From: Sphingobium sp. WTD-1
GTDB taxonomy: Bacteria > Pseudomonadota > Alphaproteobacteria > Sphingomonadales > Sphingomonadaceae
Direction: 5' to 3'
Length of the DNA: 64,000 bases
Assembly: GCF_030128825.1 (NCBI RefSeq)
Contig: NZ_CP119127.1
Span: 2,728,001-2,792,000, forward strand
Numbering within the stretch: position 1 is the first letter of the stretch; each line of letters begins with the position of its first letter. The position numbers and the translations under genes are program-made. The notes beneath the pieces are model-generated. The model was not told the DNA's origin. It saw nothing but the letters and a program-made list of their open reading frames with translations, and made no database searches. Shown here piece by piece: positions 29,610 through 38,789 of this stretch.

Positions 29610-30106
29610 TTCTCGCCCTTGCCGCAATACCCCTTTGTGGTTGCGAGCCGCTGCGAGGTGTCGTGTCCGAGAGAGATCTTCACACGCCCGCCGATATTGG
29701 ATGCGTGGATAAGACGCTCCGAAAGGCCTTTGGCAAGATCGAGCGGTGGGATTACGTTGATGATGGCAGCACCTTTCCGAAGGGCACCAATGTAGCGCAG
29801 TTCGCCTATTACAAAACCGAGGACAGCGCGGGCCGGGCGACTTTGGATATCGGACGAGTGAATGATAAAACGCGTGTAACTCACTCGTTCACTGGCATTG
29901 GGGCCGAACTCCCACAGCAGTCTTTTCCCCCTGCCATACGCGCAATGGAGAAGGCAGGCCGCGTTTTGAAGGCGGATTGCAATCTCGATCTATCTGGCAT
30001 GGAATTGAAGGCTGTAGGGCAGAGTGTCGAAGCCTTGAACTGAAAGCCGCCATTCCGCTCTCCACCCTTTTCGTCCATTCGACGGGCACCCGATTTTCCT
30101 TGCCGC

Positions 30107-30829
30107 CTAGTCCCCCAACTGCCTGGCGACCAGCGGCGCGACCTTCGCGGTGATACGCTGCACGCCTTGTGGGTTGGGGTGGATGCCGTCGGGCAACAGC
30201 AGGCTGCGCTGGCCGATCACGCCGTCGAGGAAGAAGGGGTAGAGTGGCACGCCATGTTTCTTCGCCAGATCGGGGTAGATGGGATTGAAGGCGGCGGCAT
30301 AGTCCGGCCCCATATTGGGCGAGGCCATCATGCCGGTCAGCATCGCGGGAATGCCGCGCTTGGCGAGTTCGGTGAGGATCGCGTCGATATTGGTCCGGGT
30401 CGCCTGCGGGCTGAGGCCGCGCAGCATGTCGTTGCCGCCCAGGCCCACGAGGACCAGGTCGGGCTTGCGCGGCAGGCCGTCGAGACCGAAGGCGAGGCGG
30501 GCGAGGCCATCGGCGCTGGTGTCGCCCGACACGCCGGCATTGACGACGCGGGCCTTGATCCCCTGTTTTGACAGGGCTTGTTCAAGTGTGGGTGCAAAGC
30601 CCTGATCCTGCTGAAGATTATAACCGGCATAGAGGCTGTCGCCGAATACGACGACCAGCTTGCCATCGGCGATTGGCTGTGTCGCCTTCGCTGTCATGTT
30701 CGCGGCGCCATTGTCGGCGGGGGCTAGCGCCTGCTCCTTCGTTGGGGAACAGGCGGCGAGCAGTTGGACAAGCAGCAGCGAGAACCCATATAGCCGGAAA
30801 CCGTTCGCCAAGGAGCCTTCCTTCTTCAT
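30107..30829 (-). CDS. tesA: Arylesterase / lysophospholipase L1-like lipoprotein (SGNH hydrolase)
   Basis: About 240 residues beginning [11 protein letters not shown] with a lipobox (LLAAC). SGNH blocks are intact: GDSLYAGY (Ser nucleophile), the Gly of SGDTSADG, GGNDMLRG (Asn) and LPDGIHPNPQG (Asp-His pair). It hydrolyses short-chain or lipid esters at the cell envelope. Its ATG and the ATG of the divergent ybbA share the palindrome CATG, so there is no spacer between the two genes. The tesA-ybbA-ybbP grouping is well known from other Proteobacteria. Confidence 0.9.
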   Translation of the reverse strand: MKKEGSLANGFRLYGFSLLLVQLLAACSPTKEQALAPADNGAANMTAKATQPIADGKLVVVFGDSLYAGYNLQQDQGFAPTLEQALSKQGIKARVVNAGVSGDTSADGLARLAFGLDGLPRKPDLVLVGLGGNDMLRGLSPQATRTNIDAILTELAKRGIPAMLTGMMASPNMGPDYAAAFNPIYPDLAKKHGVPLYPFFLDGVIGQRSLLLPDGIHPNPQGVQRITAKVAPLVARQLGD

Positions 30830-31517
30830 GCATGCGACCATCGACGCCCCCCATATCGCGATCCAGGCGCGCAATGTCACCCTCTCGCTCGGCAACACGC
30901 AGATATTGAAGGGCATCGACCTGGATATTCGTCGCGGCGAGAGCCTGGCGATCTTGGGCGCGTCGGGATCGGGCAAGTCGTCGCTGATGGCGATCCTGTC
31001 GGGGCTGGAGCAGGCGAGCGGCGGCACGGTCAGCGTGGCCGGCGTCAATTATCGCGCGCTCGACGAGGATGGGCTGGCGCGGGCGCGGCGCGGGCGGATC
31101 GGCATCATCCTGCAATCCTTCCATCTGTTGCCGACGATGACGGCGCTGGAAAATGTCGCCGTGCCGCTGGAACTGGCGGGGCTGGCCGATCCGTTCGAGC
31201 GGGCGGCGCGGGAATTGAAGGCGGTGGGCCTGGGCCATCGCCTGTCCCATTATCCCGCCCAGCTATCGGGCGGCGAGCAACAGCGCGTGGCGATCGCGCG
31301 GGCCATGGCGCCCGATCCGGCGATATTGTTCGCGGACGAACCCACCGGCAATCTGGATCAGGCGACCGGCACGGCGATCATCGACCTGCTGTTCGCCCGG
31401 CAGCAGGCGAGCGGCGCGACCCTGCTGATCATCACCCATGATCCGGCGCTGGCGGCGCGGTGCGACCGGACCGTCGAGATGCGGGACGGGCAGCTGAGCG
31501 GCGAGGTTGCCGCGTGA
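30828..31517 (+). CDS. ybbA: ABC transporter ATP-binding protein, YbbA type
   Basis: A 229-residue ATPase with Walker [10 protein letters not shown] (about residue 44), signature [14 protein letters not shown], Walker [13 protein letters not shown] and switch His (ITHDP). It belongs to the LolD/MacB-like class, paired with the FtsX-type permease that follows with a GTGA overlap. An AAGGAG lies 12 bases before the ATG, a little far. Confidence 0.93.
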   Translation: MHATIDAPHIAIQARNVTLSLGNTQILKGIDLDIRRGESLAILGASGSGKSSLMAILSGLEQASGGTVSVAGVNYRALDEDGLARARRGRIGIILQSFHLLPTMTALENVAVPLELAGLADPFERAARELKAVGLGHRLSHYPAQLSGGEQQRVAIARAMAPDPAILFADEPTGNLDQATGTAIIDLLFARQQASGATLLIITHDPALAARCDRTVEMRDGQLSGEVAA

Positions 31518-34030
31518 CGACATTGGGGTGGGGGGCAAGCTGGAGGATCGCGCGGCGCGACCTGCATGCCGGATTCCGCGGCTTGCGGCTGCTGTTCGTC
31601 TGCCTGTTCCTGGGCGTGATGACGCTGGCGGCGATCGGCAGCCTGACCAGCGCGATCACTGGAGAGATTTCCGCGCGGGGACAGATGATCCTGGGCGGCG
31701 ATGTCGAGATCGCCATGACCCAGCGGGTGATGGACGCGCGCGACCAGCAGGCGATCGCGCGGCTGGGCCGGATGAGCGAGACGGTGCGGCTGCGCGCCAT
31801 GGTCCACAAGGGCGGGGCGCGCGCGGCGGCGCCGCTGCTGACCGAGCTGAAAGGCGTGGACGATGCCTATCCGCTCTATGGCACGCTGGCGTTGCAGCAT
31901 GGCCGCTATGCGCCGCTGGCGGCCGACCGCATCCTGATCAGCCCGGCCCTGGCGGAGCGGATGGCGATCGGCGTCGGTGACGCGCTGCGCTATGGCACGG
32001 CCGATTTCACCGTCGCTGCGATCATTGCCGACGAACCGGACCGGGTGGGCGAGGGCTTTACCCTGGGGCCGGTGGCGATCGTGTCGATGGATGGACTGCA
32101 CCGCACCGGGCTGATCCAGCCGGGCAGCCTCTACCGCTCCAAATATCGGCTGCGCCTGCCAACCGGGGCGGATGCGCAGGCGCTGCGCGAGCGGTTGGAG
32201 AAGCGCTATGTCGAGCAGGGCTGGGAATTTAAGGACCGCGAGCGGGCTGCGCCGGGCACCAACCGCTTCATTGAGAATATGGGTCAGTTCCTGTCGCTGA
32301 TCGGCCTGGCTGCGCTGGTGATCGCCGGGATCGGCGTCAGCAATGGCGTCGCATCCTATCTGGCGATCAAGCGCGGCGCGCTGGCGACCTTCAAGGTGCT
32401 GGGGGCGACATCGGCCGATATCCAGCGCATCTATCTGCTCCAGATCGGGGTGGTTGCGGGGCTGGCCATATTGGCCGGGCTGGTGGCGGGCGCGCTGTCG
32501 CCGCCCTTGCTGGTCTGGGTGGCGGGCGACATGCTGCCGGTGGCGCCGGGCTTCCACCTCTATCCGCTGCCGCTGGTGACGAGCGCGGCCTATGGCCTGC
32601 TGATCGCGCTGATCTTCACGCTGCCGCCGCTGGCTCGTGCGCGCACCGAGCCGGTGGCGGCGATCCTGCGCACCCTGGTCGACGGGCGGCAGCGGATCGA
32701 CCGGCGCACGCTGGCGCTGGTCGGCGGGGCGATCGCGCTGCTGGTCGCGGTCGTGCTGCTGACGGCGCGCACGCCGATGTTCGCCGCGGCGATGCTGGGT
32801 GCCATCATACAGACCCTGTTGCTGCTGCTGGCGATGGGGCAGGGGATAAGGTGGCTGGCGCGGCGCATGCCCCATGCGCGGCGACCGTTGCTGCGGCTGG
32901 CGCTTGCCAACCTCCATCGGCCCGGCGCGCAGACGGCGGCGCTGACCGTGGCATTGGGGCTGGCGCTGACCCTGTTTGTCACGCTGGCGGCGATCCAGAC
33001 CAGCATCCAGGCGGAGATCGGCCGGACCGTGCCGAAACAGGCGCCGAACCTGTTCATACTCGACATGCCGGCCGGGGCGGAGGCGCAGTTTCGTGCGCTG
33101 ATAGCGAAGCGGGTGCCAGCGGCGAAGCTGAATGTCGTGCCGATCCTGCGCGGCACGGTGACCGGCTATTCGGGCAAGCGCGTCGCCGACCTGAAGGAGA
33201 AGCCGGAAGGGGCGTGGATCCTGCGCGGCGAGCGCGGCGTCACCTATAGCGCGAGCCTGCCGGAGGGGAGCGAGATCGTCGAGGGGCGCTGGTGGCCGCG
33301 CGATTATGTCGGGCCGCCGCTGGTGTCGCTGGATGCCGACCAGGCCAAGGCGCTGGACATCTGGGTCGGCGATCGCATCACCGTATCGATCCTGGGCCGG
33401 GAGATCGAGGCGCGGGTCGCGTCGCTGCGCAAGATCAACTGGGACACGATGGGCTTCAACTATGTGATGGTCTTTTCGCCCAGCACGCTGGCGTCGGCGC
33501 CGCACAGCCTGACCGCGACGATCAGCCTGCCCGACAACCGCCAGGAGCAGGCGGTGACGAGCGCGCTGCTGGCGAGCTTTCCCGGTGCGTCGGTGATCGA
33601 GGTGGGACAGGTGATCAGCCAGGTGTCCGGCCTGCTGGATCAGATGTCGGGCGCGATCCTGGCGGCGGCGTCGGTGACGGTGCTGGCGGGGGTCGCGGTG
33701 CTGATCGGGGCGATCGCGGCGGGGCGGCAGAGCCGCAGCTATGACAGTGTCGTGCTGAAGCTGCTGGGCGCCACGCGCGGCCAGATATTGGGGACGCAGG
33801 CGCTGGAATATGGCGTGCTGGCCGGGTTGCTGGCGCTGGTGGCGCTGCTGCTGGGCGGGGCCGCCGCCTGGTATGTGGTGGTGCAGGTCTTCAGCTTTGG
33901 CTGGGCACCGGACTGGGGCGTGGTGCTGGCGACGCTGGCAGTCGGGGCCGTGTTGACCCTGGGGATCGGCCTGGCCGGATCGATCCCGCTGATGTCGGTA
34001 CGGCCCGCGCGGGCGCTGCGCCAGCTATAG
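31514..34030 (+). CDS. ybbP: FtsX-like ABC permease, YbbP type
   Basis: An 838-residue membrane protein starting with GTG at 31514, which overlaps the ybbA stop (GTGA). An N-terminal membrane helix, a large periplasmic loop, four central helices, a second periplasmic loop and four C-terminal helices follow the duplicated FtsX plan of YbbP. With YbbA it should form a mechanotransmission or export complex working on envelope lipids or with the nearby esterase. The substrate is unknown. Confidence 0.92.
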   Translation: MTTLGWGASWRIARRDLHAGFRGLRLLFVCLFLGVMTLAAIGSLTSAITGEISARGQMILGGDVEIAMTQRVMDARDQQAIARLGRMSETVRLRAMVHKGGARAAAPLLTELKGVDDAYPLYGTLALQHGRYAPLAADRILISPALAERMAIGVGDALRYGTADFTVAAIIADEPDRVGEGFTLGPVAIVSMDGLHRTGLIQPGSLYRSKYRLRLPTGADAQALRERLEKRYVEQGWEFKDRERAAPGTNRFIENMGQFLSLIGLAALVIAGIGVSNGVASYLAIKRGALATFKVLGATSADIQRIYLLQIGVVAGLAILAGLVAGALSPPLLVWVAGDMLPVAPGFHLYPLPLVTSAAYGLLIALIFTLPPLARARTEPVAAILRTLVDGRQRIDRRTLALVGGAIALLVAVVLLTARTPMFAAAMLGAIIQTLLLLLAMGQGIRWLARRMPHARRPLLRLALANLHRPGAQTAALTVALGLALTLFVTLAAIQTSIQAEIGRTVPKQAPNLFILDMPAGAEAQFRALIAKRVPAAKLNVVPILRGTVTGYSGKRVADLKEKPEGAWILRGERGVTYSASLPEGSEIVEGRWWPRDYVGPPLVSLDADQAKALDIWVGDRITVSILGREIEARVASLRKINWDTMGFNYVMVFSPSTLASAPHSLTATISLPDNRQEQAVTSALLASFPGASVIEVGQVISQVSGLLDQMSGAILAAASVTVLAGVAVLIGAIAAGRQSRSYDSVVLKLLGATRGQILGTQALEYGVLAGLLALVALLLGGAAAWYVVVQVFSFGWAPDWGVVLATLAVGAVLTLGIGLAGSIPLMSVRPARALRQL

Positions 34031-34047
34031 GCGAAGATGTCCTGGCG

Positions 34048-35028
34048 TTATTGCGGGGGCATCTTCATATAGAGCGGCAGGGTGAGGCTGAGGAAGAAGG
34101 CCTCGCCCTTCAGCCGATTGGTGGCGTCGAGTTCCTTGAACGCGCGCAGGCGGAAGGTCGCGGGCGAGCGACCCATCATGACGTTGAGTGCGGCCGTGCC
34201 GCCGACGCCGACCACCTCGCCACGGAAGGCGCCGAGCAGGGCGCCGCTGCTCTTGTCATCGCTGATCTGCTTTAGCCAATAGCCCTGGGCGCCGAGGGAG
34301 AATTTCTTCGACAGGGCCTTTTCCACCGATCCTTCGAGGTGGAACTCGTTGCCGCTATCATATTCCGTATAGTCATTCTTGCCATTGAAGGTGACGCCGG
34401 CCTTGCCTGTGAGATCCCAGCCGCTTTCATCGTCATGCAGGCTGAGCGCCAACGAGGTGTCGACTGCCCAGCGATGCAACGCCAGATTGGCCAACTGGTC
34501 CTCGCGATAATGGCCGACCGGGATATTGACCATGCTACTGGCCTGAATGTGGAGCTTGCCGGCCTTCCAGCCGAGCATGGTGTTGAACACGGGGTCGCCG
34601 ACGACGAGCGCGGAATCATGGACGTTGAGGCTGCGCAGATTGCCGAACGGGCCGGTGACGACCGCATTGGCGTCGAGCATCGGCGCGCCGACCGGAAGGG
34701 TGACGCCCATGGACAATGTGCCGCCCAGGAAATTGGTGGAGGGGACGACCAGAGTGGTCAGGAAATCGGCGACGATTGTTGCGTCGAGGCCGGCGACGAC
34801 ATTGCCGCCGACGACGAATTCCTTGCTGGCGCTCGCGCTGCCATTGTAGATGTAGATGGTGTCGTCGAAATAGACGCCCTCCAGCGGCGGCATCACCGCA
34901 GTGGCGGGACCACCAGTGCCGGGAACATAGAGGCTGGCTGCGCCCTCGACCGCCTGGGCCGAGGTGCTGATGGCGGCGGCCAGTGGCAGGATGGCGCCCA
35001 GCAGGCAGGTCTTCATGTTACGCATCAT
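34048..35028 (-). CDS. SphA/phenol-MetA-type outer membrane protein
   Basis: 326 residues from MMRNMKTCLLG (35028), with GGGGACG a few bases upstream. The signal peptide ends AQA-VE. The body alternates polar and hydrophobic residues as in beta barrels (NFLGGTLSMGVTLPVG, LHIQASSMVNIPVGHY, WDLTGKAGVTFNGKNDYTEY) and ends in a hydrophobic strand. This looks like the Phenol_MetA_deg family of channel proteins, used for hydrophobic substrates. Nothing in the neighbourhood names the substrate. Confidence 0.75.
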   Translation of the reverse strand: MMRNMKTCLLGAILPLAAAISTSAQAVEGAASLYVPGTGGPATAVMPPLEGVYFDDTIYIYNGSASASKEFVVGGNVVAGLDATIVADFLTTLVVPSTNFLGGTLSMGVTLPVGAPMLDANAVVTGPFGNLRSLNVHDSALVVGDPVFNTMLGWKAGKLHIQASSMVNIPVGHYREDQLANLALHRWAVDTSLALSLHDDESGWDLTGKAGVTFNGKNDYTEYDSGNEFHLEGSVEKALSKKFSLGAQGYWLKQISDDKSSGALLGAFRGEVVGVGGTAALNVMMGRSPATFRLRAFKELDATNRLKGEAFFLSLTLPLYMKMPPQ

Positions 35029-35399
35029 TCGTCCCCATTGTCCCTGAAGGGCGGAAAGCCCGGCGCCATCATCCATCGACGCCTCGGGTGGGGCCATCGG
35101 GATAATCCCCGAGCCGATTGGGGAAAGCTTGCATCGCCGGAAACCCTGTACTTGGCGCTAAGATAACGAAAAGGCGTGATATTTGCGCTTTGCTCTCGCC
35201 AAGAGTGCCAGAGCATGGCAGATTTCGACCCGCTATCGATCGTCCCGGAGAGGGCGAGGGGGCGGATATGCGGTCGCTTTGTGCGTGGTCAGGGCAATAT
35301 CGGCTGATGCGGGGGAAAACCCCCATTGTTTCGGGCCGCCATGCCGCAATGATAGATAGGCTCATCATGGGCGCCATCGGGAGTGGACAGGGGTAAGGG
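35029..35399. other. Divergent intergenic region without a gene
   Basis: 371 bp between the SphA-like gene and the NarL-type regulator. Short frames here have no coding character. It should hold both promoters, but no convincing -35/-10 pair is seen. Confidence 0.5.
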
Positions 35400-36050
35400 A
35401 TGAGCAAGCCATTGACGCGGATATTGATTGCCGACGATCATCAGGCGTTGCGGCAGGGCGTTCGGACTTTCCTCGAAACCCAGGATCGCTGGCAGATCGT
35501 CGCCGAGGCGTCGGATGGGCATGACGCGCTGAAGGCGGCGCGCGAGACCCAGCCGGATATAGCGATCCTGGATTATTCCCTGCCGTTGATGAACGGGCTG
35601 GAACTGACCCGCGCGCTCAAGCAGGAATTTCCGCGGATCGAGATCTTGATCTATACCATGCACGATCGGGAGGATCTGCTGGTCGAGGTGCTGCGTGCCG
35701 GCGCGCGCGGCTATGTGCTCAAATCCGACAGCGACCAGCATCTCCAGTCGGCGGTCGAGGCGCTGTCGCTGCGCAAGCCCTATTTCTCGGCGGCGATCTC
35801 CGAAACCCTGCTTGACCATTATGTGAAGAGCAGCGTGGCCGGTAGCAATGTCGCGACGCTGACCCCGCGGGAGCGCGAGATCGTCCAACTGATCGCCGAG
35901 GGCAAGATCAACAAGCAGATCGCCCATCTGCTCGATATCAGCGTGAAGACGGTCGAGACCCATCGCGCGGCGGCAATGCACAAGCTGAAGCTGGGGACGA
36001 CGGCTGAGTTGGTGCGCTACGCAGTGCGCAACAACATCGTAGAACCCTGA
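35400..36050 (+). CDS. NarL/FixJ-family response regulator
   Basis: 216 residues. The receiver domain (1-125) has the acidic pair ADDH, phosphoacceptor Asp in AILDYSLPLMNG (about residue 57), Thr in IYTMHD and Lys in VLKSDS. The LuxR-type helix-turn-helix (LTPREREIVQLIAEGKINKQIAHLLDIS...) is at 152-210. GGGTAAGGG precedes the ATG. It probably receives phosphate from the convergent kinase at 36103-37260. Confidence 0.93.
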   Translation: MSKPLTRILIADDHQALRQGVRTFLETQDRWQIVAEASDGHDALKAARETQPDIAILDYSLPLMNGLELTRALKQEFPRIEILIYTMHDREDLLVEVLRAGARGYVLKSDSDQHLQSAVEALSLRKPYFSAAISETLLDHYVKSSVAGSNVATLTPREREIVQLIAEGKINKQIAHLLDISVKTVETHRAAAMHKLKLGTTAELVRYAVRNNIVEP

Positions 36051-36059
36051 TCTGCATGT

Positions 36060-36094
36060 GATCGGCGGGTGGGGCTGATCCCCCGCCGCCGATC
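36060..36094. terminator. Hairpin between the convergent two-component genes
   Basis: GATCGGCGG (36060-36068) pairs with 36086-36094 and encloses a second GGGG/CCCC pairing. There is no strong T run on either side. It is likely a shared transcription end. Confidence 0.5.
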
Positions 36095-36102
36095 AGGCAC
36101 GA

Positions 36103-37260
36103 TCAGTCACATAGACGGCGACGCGGGATGGTTGCGGTGACGAGCGTGCCCGTACCGGTACGACGCACCTCCAACTGGCCGGCAAGCGCGGTGACACGCT
36201 CCCGCATGCCTGACAGGCCGACACCGACAATGTCGCGACCCTTACCGTTGAGGATATGTTCGGGCACGCCCCGGCCATCATCCTCTATCTCCAGGATGAA
36301 GTCGGTCTGGGTCCGCCGCAGCCGGACCACGGCGTGGCTCGCGTCGGCATGTTTATAGACGTTGGCGAGCGCTTCCTGGGCCACGCGATAGAAGGCGATC
36401 TCCATGTCCGGGTTGCGCCTGATCGGCCCTGACAGGCAACGAAATTCGACCTGGAGACCCGACCGGCGGGCGAAGCCACGGCTGAAATGGGCCAGCGCGG
36501 CTTCAATCCCATCCTCGGCCAGTTCGGGCGGATGCAGCAGATAACTGAGCGTCCGCACCTGATCCTGGATCGCCTTGAGCGAGGTTTCCATCGCCTGGTA
36601 GGCGTCGCTGGCCTGGGCGCTCATGTCGGTGCTGCTTAGCGTCATCAGATTGAACTGGATCAGCGCCAACTGCTGGAAGGTTTCGTCGTGCAGTTCACGG
36701 GCGATCCGCTTGCGTTCCTCTTCCTCTGCCCGCAGCATCGAGAGGTGATAGCGGCGAGGATTGGCGGTTTCGCTTTCCGGGTCTTCGTCGTCCAGATGAC
36801 TGAGGATGAAAAGATCCTCCACGCCCGGCAACCGCTCACCATGGACGACCATGCGGATATCCTGCCCGGCAAGCGGAAAGCTGATGGTCTGGCTAAAGGC
36901 CGTGTTGTGCTGGCAGAGCATCGCGACATGTTCGCTCACGCTGCGCGCATCCAGCGGCGGAGCGCCGAAACGTTCCTTCACCGCATAATAGCTCTGGCCT
37001 GAGACATTGTTGAGGTCGAGGCCGACCGCTCGCAAATAGGGCTCACAAGCGCGGTTGATGGCTAAAATCTGTGCGTGACGATCAATCACCACGATCTTGA
37101 CCGGGATACTGTTGATCAGTCGCTGAAGGTCTGCCTGCGATGTCGTCTGGGACTGGCTTGGCGGGGCCAAATACATTTGCGCGGGCAACGTCGTGCTGCC
37201 ATTTGGTCCGCCGAAAAAATCCGGATAATGGGCTGCCCCCGCTTGATGTGGTTCGAGCAT
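36103..37260 (-). CDS. NarX-type (HisKA_3) sensor histidine kinase with PAS domain
   Basis: 385 residues from MLEPHQAGAAH (37260), chosen because GGGAG lies five bases upstream; the ATG at 37350 is without one. A PAS domain (RLINSIPVKIVVIDRHAQILAINRACEPYL) is followed by HisKA_3 with the H box RIARELHDETFQQLALIQ and an HATPase domain (DDGRGVP, GVGLSGMRERV). No membrane segments are visible, so the signal is probably cytosolic. It is convergent with its likely partner regulator. Confidence 0.9.
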   Translation of the reverse strand: MLEPHQAGAAHYPDFFGGPNGSTTLPAQMYLAPPSQSQTTSQADLQRLINSIPVKIVVIDRHAQILAINRACEPYLRAVGLDLNNVSGQSYYAVKERFGAPPLDARSVSEHVAMLCQHNTAFSQTISFPLAGQDIRMVVHGERLPGVEDLFILSHLDDEDPESETANPRRYHLSMLRAEEEERKRIARELHDETFQQLALIQFNLMTLSSTDMSAQASDAYQAMETSLKAIQDQVRTLSYLLHPPELAEDGIEAALAHFSRGFARRSGLQVEFRCLSGPIRRNPDMEIAFYRVAQEALANVYKHADASHAVVRLRRTQTDFILEIEDDGRGVPEHILNGKGRDIVGVGLSGMRERVTALAGQLEVRRTGTGTLVTATIPRRRLCD

Positions 37261-37916
37261 GACGTCTCCCTCACCAGCTAAAAATGCGCTCAGCCATGCG
37301 ACCGGGCTGAATGTATCGGCGCACAAGATCATCTGCGCGGCGGACACCACGCTGAAATCGACTAACTAACGAGCGACCCTGTTATCGGTAAGTATACGGG
37401 GGGTAATTCTATGTAGCAATGGTTGAGCTTGGACAGGTGTTGTGGTTTTACGTTGCCGTAAACCGTTCCATTGACTGTTCGTGAAATGACCGGATTTTGG
37501 CTGGAAAGCTATAGAAAATGGGTGTTTAGCAGCCGATATGGACTTAAGTACAACATTGTATACTTTGGAAAATTGTGAGTTTTGTGTATAATTTTGCGCC
37601 TAAGGAAATCTACGTAGGATAGGGCCCGGCAGGTGGATAAGGCGCCTGGTCATCCCCGAGTCGGGATTTTCTTAATCCAGGTTAACAATAATCTTTTGCG
37701 AGCGGGGAATTACCCGGAGAGGGGGCGATCATTTCGCTGGCGATTTTCCGCCGCTTTCCAGATCGATGCTGCCGCTGCCGTCGGGAAAACCCCGGCATTA
37801 TTCCCCGCACTCCTAGGAAATGACCCCGATGCCCAAATCCGGGGCAAAGGCGCACAAGTTCCAAGGGCATGGTTGCCATGCCCGAATGGACGGCCGCTGG
37901 CCGCAGGGAGGAAGAA
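37261..37916. other. AT-rich intergenic region, 656 bp
   Basis: The stretch at 37430-37620 is markedly AT-rich for this genome and has no coding frame of quality. It separates the divergent kinase and outer membrane protein genes and contains one good promoter candidate (37565-37592). A long 5' leader for the membrane protein is implied. Confidence 0.5.
37565..37592 (+). promoter_or_regulatory. Candidate sigma-70 promoter of the outer membrane protein gene
   Basis: TTGGAA (37565-37570), a 16-bp spacer and a consensus TATAAT (37587-37592). If used, the leader before the start codon at 37917 is about 320 bases. Confidence 0.4.
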
Positions 37917-38744
37917 ATGGCGCGTCAGAGCATCGGGCTTGCCAGCATCTGTGTCTTGATGATGGGGGCTGCCGCTGCGCCCGCAAAGGCGCAATCGCTT
38001 GACGACAAATATTGGGCGGAAGTGGGCGCCTATTGGCCGTCGGTCAGTTCCCATGTCCGGGTCGCACCCGCGTCCAATCCGGATGGCGGCACGAATATCG
38101 ACCTGGAATCGGACCTCGATCTCGACAAGCACAAGGCGTTGCCACAGGTCGCGGCGGGGATAAAATTGGGCGGCAACTGGTCGGTGATGGGAGAATATTA
38201 TTCGCTGAGCCGCAACGGTTCCAAGACGGTGGCGCGCGATATTGTCTTTGACGATGTCACCTATCCGGCCGGGGTGCGAGTGGAAAGCGGCTTCGATAGC
38301 GACGTCTATCGACTGACCTTCGGCTATGCCTTCGTGAACACGCCCGACACGCGGGTCGGTGCGGCGCTGGGTGTGCATGCGACCGATTTCACCCTGACGC
38401 TCAAGGGGGATGCCCGATTGGGGGAAACGCAGGTGAGCGGCACGCAACGTCGTCGCAAGGCGCTGGCGCCGCTGCCGACGGTGGGGCTGTTCGCGTCGCA
38501 ACGGATCGCGACTGACCTGACGCTGAGCGCGCGGGCGGACTATCTGTCGCTCAAGATCAGCGATTATAAGGGGCGGCTGCTCAACACCGAAGCGGCCATG
38601 ACCTGGCGTTTTGCCAAGAATGTCGGGATCGGCGCGATGTGGCGCTACGTCAATTACCGGGTCGACGTCGACAAGGATAATTGGGCCGGCCGGATGAAAT
38701 ATCGGTTCAGCGGGCCGGCAGTCTTCATGCAGGTCGGGTTCTGA
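37917..38744 (+). CDS. Outer membrane beta-barrel protein
   Basis: 275 residues from MARQSIGLAS (37917; GGGAGGAAG directly upstream). The signal peptide ends AKA-QS. The rest alternates as barrel strands (WAEVGAYWPSVSSHVRV, WSVMGEYYSLSRNG, YRLTFGYAFVNTPDTRVGAALGVHAT) and ends VFMQVGF with a C-terminal Phe, the BAM signal. An eight-strand OmpA/OmpW-like barrel is likely. Function unknown. A shared hairpin (38751-38780) separates it from the convergent next gene. Confidence 0.75.
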   Translation: MARQSIGLASICVLMMGAAAAPAKAQSLDDKYWAEVGAYWPSVSSHVRVAPASNPDGGTNIDLESDLDLDKHKALPQVAAGIKLGGNWSVMGEYYSLSRNGSKTVARDIVFDDVTYPAGVRVESGFDSDVYRLTFGYAFVNTPDTRVGAALGVHATDFTLTLKGDARLGETQVSGTQRRRKALAPLPTVGLFASQRIATDLTLSARADYLSLKISDYKGRLLNTEAAMTWRFAKNVGIGAMWRYVNYRVDVDKDNWAGRMKYRFSGPAVFMQVGF

Positions 38745-38750
38745 CAAGAA

Positions 38751-38780
38751 AGGGCGTCGTGCGGATCGGCGCGACGCCCT
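38751..38780. terminator. Bidirectional hairpin between convergent genes
   Basis: AGGGCGTCG (38751-38759) pairs with CGACGCCCT (38772-38780). It lies between two stop codons 45 bp apart. Confidence 0.6.
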
Positions 38781-38789
38781 CTAACCTTG

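Larger units (their letters stand above)
28741..30043 (+). pseudogene. Small lipoprotein gene split by an IS element
   Basis: The start ATG-AGA-CGT-AAC-GCA-TTA lies at 28741-28758. Removing the IS (28759-29606) and one copy of the TA duplication joins it in frame to ATT at 29609. The restored 150-residue protein begins MRRNALILALAAIPLCGC, a perfect lipoprotein signal, and continues CEPLRGVVSERDLHTPADIGC to the stop at 30043. Both halves lack the other's essential part, so no lipoprotein is now made. The clean junction points to a recent insertion. The mature part has no recognised family. Confidence 0.85.

Noticed and set aside
29462..30043. 193-codon frame as a fusion of the IS with the lipoprotein
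   Set aside because: Its first part is an out-of-frame reading of the transposase; only the part after 29608 is the disrupted lipoprotein gene.
31358..33505. 715-codon minus-strand frame opposite ybbP
   Set aside because: Arg/Gln-rich shadow frame; the plus-strand permease is certain.
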